64,000 bases of DNA from Cycas panzhihuaensis (lineage: Eukaryota > Cycadophyta). The stretch is taken from contig CM041465.1 of NCBI GenBank assembly GCA_023213395.1, positions 45,453,741-45,517,740 on the forward strand, in the 5' to 3' direction. Of this stretch, positions 10,641 through 22,699 are shown one piece after another; within the stretch, counting starts at the first letter, position 1, and every line of letters starts with the position of its first letter. Under the pieces are notes generated by a model. The model made no database searches. It was not told the origin of the DNA and was given only the letters and a program-made list of their open reading frames with translations. Position numbers and translations under genes: made by a program.

Positions 10641-11930
10641 TTATCTTCTCAAGGAAGGAATGATGAGATAGTAACAACAAAGTGATTGCATATATTTATT
10701 GACTATTATAATGGTGAATGCACTATGAACAAGAAATATCAATTTCAGAAATATTCTACCAACAACAATAAACACAACTTGACAAAAATGAAACTTGATT
10801 TATATGGTTGTTTTTGTGTTACAATAAAACCATAATGAACCAAGAAATTTTTAAATATTTTGAAGAGAGTATATCAGAAAAAATGCATATGTACTTGTAT
10901 TTAAAATTTTTCAAAATATGTGAAGCAGATATATCACAGAAATGAGAAATATATGTTTTAGATATGAAAAAAATATGAGAAACCTGGTAAACAATTGTAG
11001 CAGACTTCTTCAAACTTTTAAATGCATTCTCTAGTAGACAAATCTATTGTATATACTTCTCCAGAAGACTGAATATTCCCCAAAAATTGTAGATCTATAA
11101 AAAACTTGAAGAAATGATCAAATATATGTTAAAAAAATATAGATCTAAACTAAATGTTATAGATCTGCAATAAATATACCAGAAAATATTGAAATAATTG
11201 TTAAAATAAGCATATATAAAATAAGACTTAATAAATATTATGGATTTTAAGCTAAATATTATAGATCATATGTAAGTATAGCATATCTAAAAAATATAAG
11301 GTAGAAAATGGTGAAATATTTAATAAAATAAGTAAATCTAAAAAATATGTGGCAAATCTGAAGAATATTTAGCAGATCTGAAGTAGACTATAGCAAATCT
11401 TGAAGAAAACTAATATGAATATTACATGTAGTTGAAAACCTTTATATATCTGAGAAAATATTAGATAAATAGACAGAAATATTCTTGAAAAATGCCAAAT
11501 ATATGATAAAAAATATAGATCTGAAGAAATATAACTTAAATTTAAAAAAACTCTTAAATAAATATTGTATGTAGCTAAAATTCTATGCAGATATAAAAAG
11601 ATATAAGATAAATAGATAAAATATGCTTGAATATTTGATAAAATATATAACTTATTGATAAAAAAAACTCTTGTAGAGTGATAAAACTTGATATTTTATT
11701 ATTTTCAGCTATACACCTACATAAATCTTGAGGAAATCTAAAATATCTTTGTTATAACATAAGTATATCTTCAAGAATAAATAGATCTATAATAAAAATA
11801 TAAGAATCTGCTGAAAAAACTTACAGAAAATAAATATTACAAATCTTTCTTGCTGTGAGTAAATCTACCTCAAGATGCTAATAAATCTTGTTACTCTTCT
11901 TCAAAAACTTCAACAGGCTAGCAATCGTCT
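10641..11930 (-). other. Leader of element G
   Basis: AT-rich, non-coding, between primer site and cassette. The first ~950 bases from the primer site (11930 down to about 10980) align with 19060-19995 of element H. The leader is full of loosely repeated AGATCTGA/AAATCTTGA words. It is unusually long for a copia-type element. Confidence 0.65.
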
Positions 11931-11942
11931 GCTTTGATACCA
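11931..11942 (-). promoter_or_regulatory. tRNA-Met primer binding site of element G
   Basis: The minus strand reads TGGTATCAAAGC, one base from the TGGTATCAGAGC site complementary to plant initiator tRNA-Met. The flanking words (GACGATTGCTAGCCTGTTGA on the minus strand) match those next to the primer site of element H, which identifies this unit as the true site among several look-alikes. Confidence 0.85.
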
Positions 11943-11944
11943 AA

Positions 11945-12465
11945 TGTAATAAAATAAAGTAGGCCCAAATAGCTCTGATACCAAATATAGGAAATAAAAT
12001 ATAGTTCCAAGTAGCTCTGATACTAGATGAAGGAAAATAATGGAGCTAAACCAAGCTTTGATACTAAATGAAGGAAATAATATACAAGGAGAATAGGGCA
12101 TAACATGAATCCAATCATCAAAACTCAATAGATCAATGTAGCATGATAGCATAAACAAGAATCATTGTATATTCAATCCATTATGATAGAGAAAGCTTTA
12201 CAAATTTCCCAATATGGGCAATGTCTTAAGACACCAGGGTTGCACATCCCTCAATATTGATAATTTTAGGGGAGGAGGGAAACTCCTCAACCCCTGAAAT
12301 TTAAATTACAATAAAATAATATAAACTTAACTTAAAGTAAACTTAACTCAAATTAACATTAACTTACCTACACATGTTGAGAACCCACATGTGTAAATTG
12401 AGAAAGATGAGGTGTGCTCCGCTGGTTGGAAGGTGGGAGTGGAGTGATGACTAATAACTCCAACA
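11945..12465 (-). repeat. 5' LTR of element G
   Basis: Pairs with 6350-6879. On the + strand it begins TGTAAT two bases from the primer site and ends CCAACA. It contains three primer-site-like units starting at 11972, 12014 and 12055. Confidence 0.85.
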
Positions 12466-13320
12466 ATTTTCCTTTAGCATATATTGTTTTAAGAAGGCCT
12501 CATAAGAGGTAATATTAGATTAAAACATGAGTTTATTGTACGTTCTTAAGAATATCCTCTTAACAAAGTAATGGAAGTGTAGTTTATGAATAGTAGGATG
12601 CCTATGGTATCCTTATCATATGGGATCAACAAATGCATAGCTATAGTTATTTCTATTATTTAAAGATCCATAATAAAGGAATGAAATGAGAATTTTTATT
12701 GTGTGTAATAACCAAGAGTTAAGGTGTGATTTCCCTCTTGTATGATTATATCAATAATGAAGACTCTTTAGAGTAGTTTCTAAAACCACTTGAATGGGTT
12801 AGTCTACCTAATTTATGAGGAGTATATTTTTATTTCTATTAGGATGGACCTTATAAATGAATGTATCATTGAAGTTGGAACCTTTAAATATGATGATTGA
12901 TTATACACTTGTATACTTAATGCACCATAATTAATTAATAAAAAGTATCTCTTCAAAAGGTATTGATTACCTCTTTAAGTAAGAGAGTATCTAATGCACC
13001 TAAAAAGAGGATGTGTCTTGCCAAGGAGTAGTAGCTATTCATAACCTTATATGTCTAAAAATAGTCCTTAGACACCATTCCTATAATTGATATTTAGGAA
13101 TAACATCTTAGAGATCAGCATTGTATAGAATCAATGTGCACAACATGGTTCTAATCGAGGGCTAGGATAAATACATATAAGAATTCCTTATGGTGGGTTA
13201 CAATACCAAATGACTTCTCATTCCATACCTACTAATAATTTGTGCCTTTACCTATTGAATTATGACTCTTAACCATGTTGGGAAAGGTATGAATTATAAT
13301 AGTGCTAACATACTCAAATC
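12466..13320. repeat. Unidentified dispersed repeat, copy 1, right part
   Basis: Continues the repeat interrupted by G and aligns with about 32646-33530. Shared runs include AAGAAGGCCT.ATAAGAGG, TAAAG..CCATAATAAAGGAAT and TATGGTGGGTTA.....CCAAATGACTTCTCA. No coding capacity was recognised. Confidence 0.75.
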
Positions 13321-14174
13321 GAATTGAGAAAGTTAGACGTTAGAAGTAGAAAACCACCATTATGTTTTCACAAAGCCAAATATTAATATAATGTCCTAAC
13401 TCATCGAGATAATTTCCACCCTAAAAAGAAGTTGCAATGTAACTAGCCTAGTGTAATAACTATTTATAATAAAAATACTTATAAAAGTGTATAAAATGAG
13501 AAATTATTAAGTTTCCAATTATAACAATTCATGATATAAGAACATAACAACCATTAGTTACTAATAGCAAATGCATCTAAATAAAAATTGAATACAATTC
13601 TCAAAAATACCTATGAAAGATGAAATAAAACATTAAAAGAAAAAAAAAGGAAGAGAGAGAATAATAGAAAGTGGGCTATATAGAAATGTTGCCCACACTT
13701 TTAAACTATATTTCATGAGACAAGATAAGGAATTTAAATGACAAATTCAAAGGCAAATTATTTTTATCAATATAAAGAATACCCCTTCCATGATAAGGGT
13801 AGTGTCTTATCATCATTAATAAACTATACCTATATGAATGGTTTTCAAATAAAAACACCTTAGTTTATTAGTTGATAAAATATGATACAATTAGGTATTA
13901 ATTCATCATTAAAGGATGAAAAAGTATATGGAAACATACCATTATATGTGTGTAAGGGGAAAATAATATTGCTAATATATATAAAAGAATGAATGAATAA
14001 TGGAGAAATATAGATAGGTTATAAGATAAAAATAACTATAACTTGAAAAAAAGAAAAATTCACTTATATTAGCCATGACTTTATATTCACTGATATGATT
14101 AGAAATGTAGTATACTCAGAAATGCTTACAAACAAAATTGTATATGACTCTTTTTATAATCAAATAAAGGTGCA
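13321..14174. other. Stretch without recognisable gene
   Basis: AT-rich, no long frame, no repeat partner found in the window. Confidence 0.5.
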
Positions 14175-14376
14175 TATAAACAAGCATTTTGATATTAACA
14201 TGACCAAGTCATCAAAAGATAGGATAAGTTATTATTGATATATCTTTTAAAATATACATTAATAAATCATGCTTTCAAAATTATTTTTATAACAAGTATG
14301 TATCTCGAGAAAAAAGAATAATATAAATAAGCATTTTGAAATTAATATGATTAAACCATTAAATATATAATAAATT
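14175..14376. repeat. 148-bp tandem duplication, second unit split by element C
   Basis: Unit 1 (14175-14322) and unit 2 (14323-14376 continued at 18031-18122) share AAGCATTTTGA.ATTAA.ATGA, ATATCTTTTAAAATATA.ATTAATA and a common AAAAAAGAAT end. Unit 1 keeps the uninterrupted target AAGTT at 14226-14230. Confidence 0.75.
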
Positions 14377-14635
14377 TATTTAAAAATTAACCATAGGATA
14401 TCATTTCTAGGAACAACAGAACAACATCATAATATTTCCATTATGGTCTTCGATAATCATTCATAACATATCTCACCTATTACATATATATATATATAGT
14501 CATATTGTAGGCATATGTGGGATCATTTGTCTCACTTACATTTAATAATCTTTGGCATTTTTATTGACCAATTAAACATGACCTTTAACTTATCCAATTA
14601 TATTTTAAGAGATAAATGTGAATTATATTCTAATA
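14377..14635 (-). repeat. 3' LTR of element C
   Basis: Aligns with 17778-18030 (ACAACATCATAATATTTC, TATATAGTCAT.TTGTAGGCATATG). The terminal TG of the + strand start reads TA, a typical transition. Confidence 0.85.
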
Positions 14636-14642
14636 CTCCCCC

Positions 14643-16560
14643 ATAATGCATATTAGTTTGTATACCAAGATTTTTTCCATGTTAAAAGTACCTGGCTTTT
14701 GACAATGCTTTGGTGAGAATATTTGTAACTTGGTCTTCAATTTTATAATGCTGGATTAATTCTCTAATGTAATGATGTTTGATTTTAATATACTTTATTC
14801 TATTATGCATAATTAGATTCTTAGTCATTTGAAATGTACTTTAGTTATCATATAATATAATTGTTAGTTCTTATTGAGGTTGATGTAAATCTTCTAGATT
14901 TATTCTCATCCATGTTGTTACTTCAACTGCTTTGTACTTAGCTTCTATCATAGATCAAGAAATTATTGATTATTTCCTTTTGTTCTAGGCTATTAATACA
15001 AAATCAATATTGAATACATATATTGAAATAGATTTTTTATCTTTAATATCACCTGCCTAATTTATATATGAATAACTAAGTAGTCTAAATTCATCTAAAG
15101 AAATATACCACATCTATAGTTTAGTGTTACTTTAATATATCTTAGAATTCTCATTATTATATCCCAATGCTCTCTTTTAGGTTATGATATAAATCTTGAT
15201 GTTAAATTTACTACATACACTATGTTTGCTTAAGTATTCATCAAGTAAATTAAATTTCCTATCAATTGATGATATAAAGTAGAATTAACTAAAATAGAAT
15301 CTTCATTTTTACTTAACTTCAACCTAAATTCAATAAGAGTAGAGATTGACATACAACCACTCATGTTGAATTTATTCAAAATGTCCATAACATAGTTGTT
15401 TTATGACATGTAGATGATACTTTTAGTTTGCTAATTTCTCGTGATAGGAAAATAATATAGTTGTCCTAAATCTATCATTTTAAATTTTGAGTTCATGTCA
15501 TTTTTAAATTATTAGAACATTTCATCACTATTTATTATGTAGATGAGATCATCAACATAAAGAGAAATTATTAGAATTGGACTTTTTATTATCTTGACAT
15601 ATATATTTGAGTTTAATGGGCTTTTTTGAAATCCTTTAACCTAAAAATATTTACTAGTCTTAGAATACTAAGCTATTAAGGCTTATTTTAGTCCATGAAA
15701 AGCTTTCTTTAACTTACATACCAAGTGTTTATGTCCTTCAACTTCAAATCCTTAAGGTTGAATAACATAAATTTCTTCATCAATATATCTATTAAGAAAT
15801 GATGACTTAACATCCATTTGATAAATGGCCCAACTTTGATTAGTAGTTAAAGATAAGATACTTTTGATAGTATCCATTCTAGTAACAAGAGCAAAGGTTT
15901 CTTCATAGTTGATACCTTCTTGTTATGCATATCCCTTTGCTATAGTTCATGCTTTGTATTTGTTAATTTAGCTATCAACTTTATATTTTGTTTTGCATAC
16001 CCACTTTATACTAATCATTTCTTTATCATCAAGTAACTCTACTAAATCCCATGTTTCATTTATATAGAAAGAATCATATTCAACTTCCATTGCTTCAATC
16101 TATTTTTCATTTTCAACTTCTTCAAAAGAATAAGATTCATCATTTTGCATTCCTTGACTCATTAATACAAAATTAAATCTTACTTGAGATCTTATCAACA
16201 TTCTATTAGAATTTTTATTAAGATTTACTATAGGATTATGACTTTTAATATACCATTTTGGACCTATAATGTATTTTTGACTTAGGTTGGATGATGAACT
16301 TGAATTTAGAATAGATGAAGATGAAGTTTGAGGTGGTTCTATATTAGCTTCAACTATAACATGTTTTCTTTTATCTTATTCAAGTTTGAAGATCATATCT
16401 TTGCTCACAAAGAACTTCTTTATTATTGGATCAAATAGTCTATAGGCTTTTTGTTCACTTGAATATCCTATAAAAATTCATTTATCACTTTTGATTTTAG
16501 GGCATTAGTCCCTTTCACTGTTTAGAACTTGATCACTTATATTACTACATGTGATTGCCT
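14643..16560 (-). pseudogene. Copia pol remnant of element C (integrase end, RT, RNase H)
   Basis: Translation of the minus strand gives an integrase C-terminal motif at about 16520-16380 (WIFIGYSSEQKAYRLFDP). RT follows, from about 16110, with NETWDLVEL, WVCKTKYK, the catalytic QMDVKSSFLN, and YVDD at 15548-15559. RNase H continues down to 14643. Stops are frequent and mostly sit where Gln or Trp is expected (for example after VIQP and FHGLK). Both RT aspartate motifs survive, but the frame is destroyed. The linker between integrase and RT is short and AT-rich. Confidence 0.85.
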
Positions 16561-17765
16561 ATTGATTAGATGGGGGCTCCACAAACTTTAATAAAAAAAT
16601 ATAATTTGATTAAATTAAGTGAAAACTTTATAAAGAAAATATGCCAAAGTTGATATCACCCTACATGCATAAATTTTATTAATAGGTAATGAATTTCTAT
16701 GTGATTTGTAAATTGATGGACTGATGGCTATTTTCTCCTCTTCACAAACTAGTAGGGCGAGATCTCCATGTATTGGGTGAGCTTGTCGATCTTTTTAGCT
16801 TAGCAATGGCTCATGAGAGGATGTAGGGCAGATGGAGTAGATGGAAAGTATGTATAGGCAATAGATATTAATGGTGGGAATCTAGCTTAGATATTTATGC
16901 AACCACATAGTTGATCACAAATACATAGAGAATAATAACTTCATAAATGGAACAAACACATGGGCATTAGTGGATAGGAGTTATTTCATAGATAAAGGTC
17001 CTCACATAGGTTGGCTCTTCATGAGAGGACATTCACGAAGGTGAAGTTGATTCACTAACATCATAATGAATAGAGGGTGAGTTTGGTGGTGTTCCACATA
17101 GACAATGGCTCATAGGAGGAAGTACAACCTTAATGCAAAGACACATAAGTACAAGAGCAAAGGCTTAAATGTATAATAGGATGCACATAGTCTAAGGAGC
17201 ATAAGGCTTTTATATACAAGTAATTATATGGAGTAGGGGCATCATACAGATATAGACAAATTCCATATTAGGATGTAAATAGATAGTCATAGTGAGAGAG
17301 ACCAATATGTAAGGGTTTCCAAATAGATTTCATAGTCACACATGTTTCATAAATGAGGATGAAATCAAATGGGCTTAACCAAAATCAAAGTATAAACAAA
17401 CAAATTTTAAATGGGTTGAAACAGGGATAAATAACCAAAATAATGATTTTTGGTTATTTATGTGTATATTCAAAATAGATTCTAATGGGATGAAATAAGT
17501 TTACCATTTTCACAAATGGGTAATCTTATAGAATAACCAAATAGACTTTAAGTAATATTTTGGCAGACTTTTACCATTTAGTAGGCTATGGGACCCTTAA
17601 TGACTAACTTAGGCATAAATAATATATCATGAAATAATTAAACTATAAAAATGAATAAATTCTTGACTTATGGAATAGGCTTGAAATGACTCAAGGCAAC
17701 TGACACTCCTTAGTCAGATAGTACCTCACTATGTCTCCTTATTTTAGGTTCTCATATCTACCAAT
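16561..17765 (-). other. Leader-side remainder of element C
   Basis: No gag or protease motif is detectable between the pol remnant and the primer site. The block is slightly GC-richer than its surroundings and purine-rich on the + strand. It may be leader sequence or unrelated filler brought in by the deletion. Confidence 0.5.
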
Positions 17766-17777
17766 GCTCTGATAGCA
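17766..17777 (-). promoter_or_regulatory. tRNA-Met primer binding site of element C
   Basis: The minus strand reads TGCTATCAGAGC, one mismatch from the standard site, directly next to the LTR end CTAACA. Confidence 0.85.
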
Positions 17778-18030
17778 TGTTAGAAAATTAATCATAGGAT
17801 ATTATTACCCAAGAATAATACAACATCATAATATTTCTATTATGATCTTCAATAATTATTCATAATACATCTCACCTCTTACATGTATATATAGTCATGT
17901 TGTAGGCATATGTAGGATCATTTCCCTCACTTACATCCAATAATATTTTATTTTTATGTTGACTAATTAAACATGATATTTAAATTAGACAATTACATTT
18001 TAAGAGACAAATATGCCTTATATTCCAATA
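17778..18030 (-). repeat. 5' LTR of element C
   Basis: Pairs with 14377-14635; starts TGTTAG on the + strand and ends ATTCCAATA. Confidence 0.85.
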
Positions 18031-18608
18031 AGGTTGTTATTAAGATATCTTTTAAAATATATATTAATATGTAATGTCTTTAAAATTAATTTTACTCTAG
18101 GTATATACCTTTAAAAAAAGAATTTAAATTAACTTTGACTACAAATCTTCTAATGTTATAAGTATTCTAAAAAAAAGAAAGAAAAACATATGTAATAATT
18201 ATACCAAGTAAGTATATTAAAGAGACCTAATAAACTAACTTACTTTTTAAATTGAGGGTTATTAATAACTAAGGACAATGATCTCTCCATAGTAGGTAGA
18301 GATATTATAAGAGTGAATTTTACCCATACAATAACCCTCAAATGATTAAAATCCTTATTGATTACATAAAAAAAAATTAAAATTATAAGGAAAAGTTAAG
18401 TGATAATGGTTAGGAGAAGAAGAGATGTTTTACACAATTATTAGGAAAGCCTCTTAAGTTAACTTCAAGTCATAAGGCAACCATGAAGAGTAATGTAAGA
18501 GATGGGTTTTTATTTGCCAATGAAGAAGTAAGCCCTTGAGATAAGACTTCCTCTCCTTGAAGCACTCTCTTATGTAATCATACAGAGACTAAGGCAAGGC
18601 ATCCTATT
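18031..18608. other. Stretch without recognisable gene
   Basis: The first ~90 bases complete the tandem unit split by element C. The rest is AT-rich with no coding signal, up to the LTR of element H. Confidence 0.5.
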
Positions 18609-19045
18609 TGTTGGGTGTAATGTCATCACTCAACTCCCTCTTACCTACCAGGATTGTGCACCTCAATTTAGACATGTGATGCTCAACATGTCCAGGTAAG
18701 TTAAGGTAAGTTGAGTTAGTTTCATTTGAGTTAAGTTAGTATTATTTTATTATTAATTTGAATTCAGGGGTTGAGGAGTTTCCCTCCTCCCCCAAACTAT
18801 AAATGTTAAGGGGTGTACAACCCTGGTGTCTTTAGACACCACCTACTTTTGAGGAAGATTTGGAATACTCATTCTACTACAATGGATTGAACATCAAGGC
18901 TCTCATGGTTTTATGCTATTGTAATGGTGATACACTGATGTATTTGATGCAATCTTGATGCAGAGCTTAGTTTGGCTCATAGTTTACAAGCATATTTTCC
19001 TTCATTTTGGTATCAAAGCATTGTGGCTCCATATTTTTTCCATCA
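18609..19045 (+). repeat. 5' LTR of element H
   Basis: Begins TGTTGGGTGTAATG and ends TTCCATCA. It aligns almost base for base with 23392-23819. A primer-site-like word TGGTATCAAAGC lies inside its 3' end at 19008-19019, 40 bases before the true site. Confidence 0.92.
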
Positions 19046-19047
19046 TT

Positions 19048-19059
19048 TGGTATCAGAGC
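19048..19059 (+). promoter_or_regulatory. tRNA-Met primer binding site of element H
   Basis: TGGTATCAGAGC, a perfect 12-base match to the site used by plant copia elements, two bases after the LTR. Confidence 0.93.
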
Positions 19060-20574
19060 AGGCGATTGCTGACCTGCTGAAGTTTTGAGGAAAAGCAACA
19101 GGATCTATTGGCACTCTACAACAGATTTCTTTTACAAGCAATATATATTAACTAGATTAGTTTTCTGAAATTTTTAGCAAGTTCTATATATCATTTTCAG
19201 CAGATTTTGATTATTTTTGAGCTATATTTCTGGTTCAACAAATATTACTGAGATCTATTTTCAGATTTGTGGAGATCTACAAAGGATTTTCAATAGCAAA
19301 CTATATACTCTCAAGTTTATTCTTATATTTGAGTTATTTTACATTCGGATCTCTGATTTATCATATATTTTGACAACTTACAAGTTTTTTATCTACTTAT
19401 CGATATTTTTGCAGTTGTAAAAGAGCATCCGTTCCATATAAAAGTTATCAAGTTTTTTCAGAGATCTACAATTTATTACTTTAGATCTGCTATTTTTTAC
19501 TATAAATATGCTTATTTCAACAAGTTTTCAATATTTTACATTATATTTGTTCATATCTGTCATATTTTTTGCTATAGATCTGCTATACTAAGGCCAGATC
19601 TACAACATTTACATAATATTTTTGCGGATCTCTGGGTCTCACTTGGATCCGAGATTTTTCATCATTTGGTGATATTTTCTACAAGTTTTTCAATGATTTA
19701 TTATATTTTTCAATAGATTCACTCATTATTGGGTTATTTCTTATGGTATAACAAGTATATTCAGTGTTTTTTCACAAGATTTGTGCAGATTCATAAAAGC
19801 TTTTTCTAGCTACAAGCTATATTTCAATCTACAAAAGATAGCAATTGCATATCAGCAACTTTTGAGGCATTTTCAACCATTCGAAGAAGTATATGCAGCA
19901 GATCTATTTGTTGAAGAATACACTTGAACGTTTGAAGATCTCATGTGTAAGGGTTAACCTGCTACAAGTCTGCAAATTAGCTTACCAGGTTCTTTGAGAG
20001 TTCTTTTTTCAAATATATACATATATTTCATATATTTGATGCATTTTTTGTGGATATATTTACACATCTAGTTATTTTTTGTGAATATACTCAAAAAAAA
20101 AATTGGTTTATTTGGGATAACTGAGTAAGTGAACTGAATATACAAATATACATATATTTCCTATGTATTTGTTGTTACTTTCTTAATAAGCTTTGGAATC
20201 ATTTACTGTATTTATGTCCTCTCAGCATTCTCTGTTTGTGTGGTCTTCCATTTGTAGCATTCCTTTATCCGCATAATCTTTCGTGTTTGACTTGTTACGT
20301 TTTTCTTGTATACCTTGAGATCATATTAATCCTGCAAATATAGTTTCCCCTTTTGCAAATATATTTTCTCTTTTATTTGAGTTCTCTTTTGAGCTATCTT
20401 CCCATATTCACTTGTTTTTTTCAAGAAAAACCTTTGTAGACCCTCCTGAAACTTCCATCAATACTTCCGATCAAACATATTCAAAGCATACAACCCATGA
20501 TATAGTTCAGCTGTGTGAGACAAACCACCCTTATAGGGCATACCTATGTTTGATAATCTCTCCAACTAAATTCT
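19060..20574 (+). other. Leader of element H
   Basis: AT-rich, non-coding, homologous to the leader of G for roughly the first 950 bases. Many AGATCTGCTAT-like words recur (for example near 19460-19620). Short open frames here (such as 19217-19420) are not conserved in G and look spurious. Confidence 0.65.
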
Positions 20575-21430
20575 TTACTTTGTAATCTGATAAACATATA
20601 AGCAGGTTTCATAACTTGCTCTCCGCGTCTCGGCTCTTTGTGGTCCTGCGTCACCTGTTAGCATTCGTTGCGTCCTGGCAGGTTGGGTCTCGACTTTCTG
20701 TGGCCCTGTGTCACCTATTGGCGTTCGTTGCATGCAGGTTGGGTCTGCGGGTCCTAGTTCGCCCCTCTGTCTCCCGTAGATCTGCGGGCTTATTGTCGCC
20801 GTCTTCCTGCGCCCTCCGCCTGATGCTCCGTCGCGATCCGTACCTCCATCGGCGCGCTGCCCCATTGTGCAGATCCCTCGCCGATCGCCGCGTCTCTGCT
20901 CCGTCGCCCTCGGCCTCAGCGTCGATCCGTACCTCCATTCGGTTGCATACGATATCCGCTTCGCCTCGATCAACCGTTATGCGGATCTCGCGGCTCCACG
21001 ATGCTCTCGCCTCGGTCAACCGTTGCGCAGATCCCTCGCAGCTCCGGCCGATCGCCGCGTCTCTCCGTGCCTCCATCGGCGCGCTCCCTCGGCGTCTCGG
21101 CCTCTGTACCTCCATCGGCGTCGCCCTCATATCCGTGCTCTCCTCTGCGTGCCCGTTCATTGCGTTGCCCGTATTGGGCGTTGGGCCGTCCTCGCTATCC
21201 GTGCAGCAGTCTCCCTTAGGACGTTGGGTTTCAAGAACGCAGCAGCGTTCATTTGTTTGTTGAGTTTTTTATTATTGCGTATACATATATATGTATATTA
21301 ATATATATACAGAGACTTTAGTCTTTTAGTTTTTTAAGTGCGCCCGACTTTGGGGCGATTTTATTATTGTTTTTTATATAGTGCAGGTCTCCCGCCTTTC
21401 TGCACTCTTACGGCAGCAGTTGTTTTCATT
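20575..21430 (+). other. CpG-dense GC-rich cassette of element H
   Basis: Between about 20615 and 21245 the sequence turns abruptly GC-rich, with a CpG roughly every 7-8 bases in the densest part (20815-21190); everything around it is CpG-poor. It is made of degenerate internal repeats: GTACCTCCATCGGCG-type words recur four times, GCCGATCGCCGCGTCTC twice, and a TCAACCGTT.(T/C)GC.GATC block twice. Frames are open on both strands (20616-21263 +, 20711-21160 -, 20867-21301 +), as expected of stop-poor GC-rich repeats. None shows a recognisable domain, so no protein is called. The dense CpG content means it is either newly acquired or was not subject to methylation decay. Confidence 0.75.
20627..20742 (+). 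repeat. Tandem pair of 60/56 bp in the cassette
   Basis: Unit 1 (20627-20686) and unit 2 (20687-20742) share GTCTCG, TCACCT.TT, GCNTTCGTTGC and GCAGGTTGG in the same order. A third unit starts at 20743 but breaks off. Confidence 0.75.
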
Positions 21431-21457
21431 TCCTTTTTATATAGATTTTAAGTTTTA

Positions 21458-21493
<36 letters not shown>
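21458..21493 (+). repeat. (AAT)12 microsatellite
   Basis: Twelve consecutive AAT units, followed by two degenerate AAAT units. Confidence 0.95.
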
Positions 21494-21501
<8 letters not shown>

Positions 21502-22699
21502 TTAATTATATACATTTTTTAAAATTTGAGTGTTTAAAGAGTTTAACGTATTTGACTGCTATTTCCTTGGTTTTATCTTGTTATCACGTGACCGTTTGCC
21601 ATTTCAAAAGAGTTATTTCATCTTTTATAAAAAATTTTATTTTTATTTTTTTAAATTTTTTTATTTTTATATAGGGTTATTGGCACTTTTTTGGCCATAA
21701 CTTCTTTTTGGCTCATCGGTTTCAGACGAAACCTGCGCCATCAGATCAGAAATTTTCCGTAGATTAATTTCGACTGGTCATAAGACCGATTTGGTGCCCA
21801 TTTGACCTTGTTTCACCCCTTTTAACATTGGACTTTCGAAATTTCAACAGTTTTTACATTTTTTGACAAAATCGGTTTTAGAACTGGCTGCTATTTATTG
21901 TTGGCAAACTGTTTTGTATCCAAATTTTTTCTATTGTGATCTACGTCATATAGACTCTAATACCCATCTTTTACTTTTATTTTTTGACTTCATTTTTACT
22001 AATATTTTAATCGTTAAAATAAGAAAATTAGTTGATTTTACTTGTTTCTTGAACATTCTCCATAAAGATACTTCTCACTTTTTTCACTATAATTTTTGCA
22101 ATTTTTATCAGATTTCATTTCCGTCAACTTCGTTGGGAAGCTGACTCATTTCTCTTCACTGTGATATATTTTTTCATATATTTTGACATATTTTGCTTAT
22201 ATTTCAAATCAGCTAAAGTTGAGTCATTTTATTGGCCTAAATCTACTTTTTTTTACACCTGTTTAATATATTCTTTCAAAATTTTCAATTGGCAAAATAT
22301 TAATTACTTTATCAATAATATTTGATCCCTTTTTCAGCTTTTCTAAGGATTAATTAGTACTTTTATACAATTTTTTGCCTACCCTGCTCCTGTTAGGCTC
22401 CATAAGGAGGTCCTTTTCTTAGCATCATTCAAAACGTGACTTATTGGTATCATTTTTCAAAACCGTCTATCTTATTGGATTCACATTTCAGCAATCTACA
22501 TATTGATAAATTTTTAAGCTATTCTGACCTCTTTCAATATAGTTTTCAATCTGTTAAAGTTGAGTATATATATACATCCTAACAAGCTTGTCTTCGTTCA
22601 AAATTTTAAAGAAAATTCTAGTTTATATCTCATTGTTTATTCAAGATTTCTACTTGATCTTATCATCATTTTCTTATTGATTAAATTACTTTCAAAATT
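21494..22699 (+). other. AT-rich internal tract of element H with conserved block
   Basis: Mostly AT-rich and non-coding. 21570-21830 matches the minus strand of 8860-9080 in element G (TTATCACGTGACC, TCAGACGAAAC, AAATTTTCCGTAGATTAATT, CCATTTGACCTTGTTTCA). Frames at 21863-22144 and 22560-22784 show no family motif. Confidence 0.6.

Larger units (their letters stand above)
6326..12465 (-). mobile_element. Element G: non-autonomous LTR retrotransposon, older copy
   Basis: A 6.1-kb element on the minus strand, bounded by LTRs (about 6326/6350-6879 and 11945-12465) that are roughly 7 % different by eye. Inside are a polypurine tract at 6880, a gag-derived ORF relic at 6899-7635, an AT-rich tract, a GC-richer cassette at about 9210-10640, a long AT-rich leader and a primer site at 11931-11942. 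No protease, integrase, RT or RNase H was found, so movement would need proteins from another element. The leader, the conserved tract at 8860-9080, the gag-like ORF and the LTRs all have counterparts in element H; the cassette does not. No target duplication is seen. Comparison with the paralogous site near 32645 suggests a small deletion at the left junction. Confidence 0.85.
14377..18030 (-). mobile_element. Element C: internally deleted Ty1/copia retrotransposon
   Basis: Minus-strand element with LTRs at 14377-14635 and 17778-18030, a purine-rich tract at 14636-14642 and a primer site at 17766-17777. Only the 3' half of pol is present: RNase H, RT and the last part of integrase. Gag, protease and the integrase core are missing, so a deletion joins pol to the leader. 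The flanking pentamers AAATT and AGGTT are not identical, but the uninterrupted tandem unit nearby reads AAGTT, so each copy has changed by one transition. LTRs differ strongly, which marks an old insertion. Confidence 0.85.

Noticed and set aside
20616-21263. Overlapping long open frames on both strands (215, 149, 144 and 132 residues) as genes
   Set aside because: They lie in GC-rich degenerate repeats, where stops are rare in any frame. The products are Arg/Ser/Pro-rich or Ala/Arg-rich without domains, and both strands are equally open.
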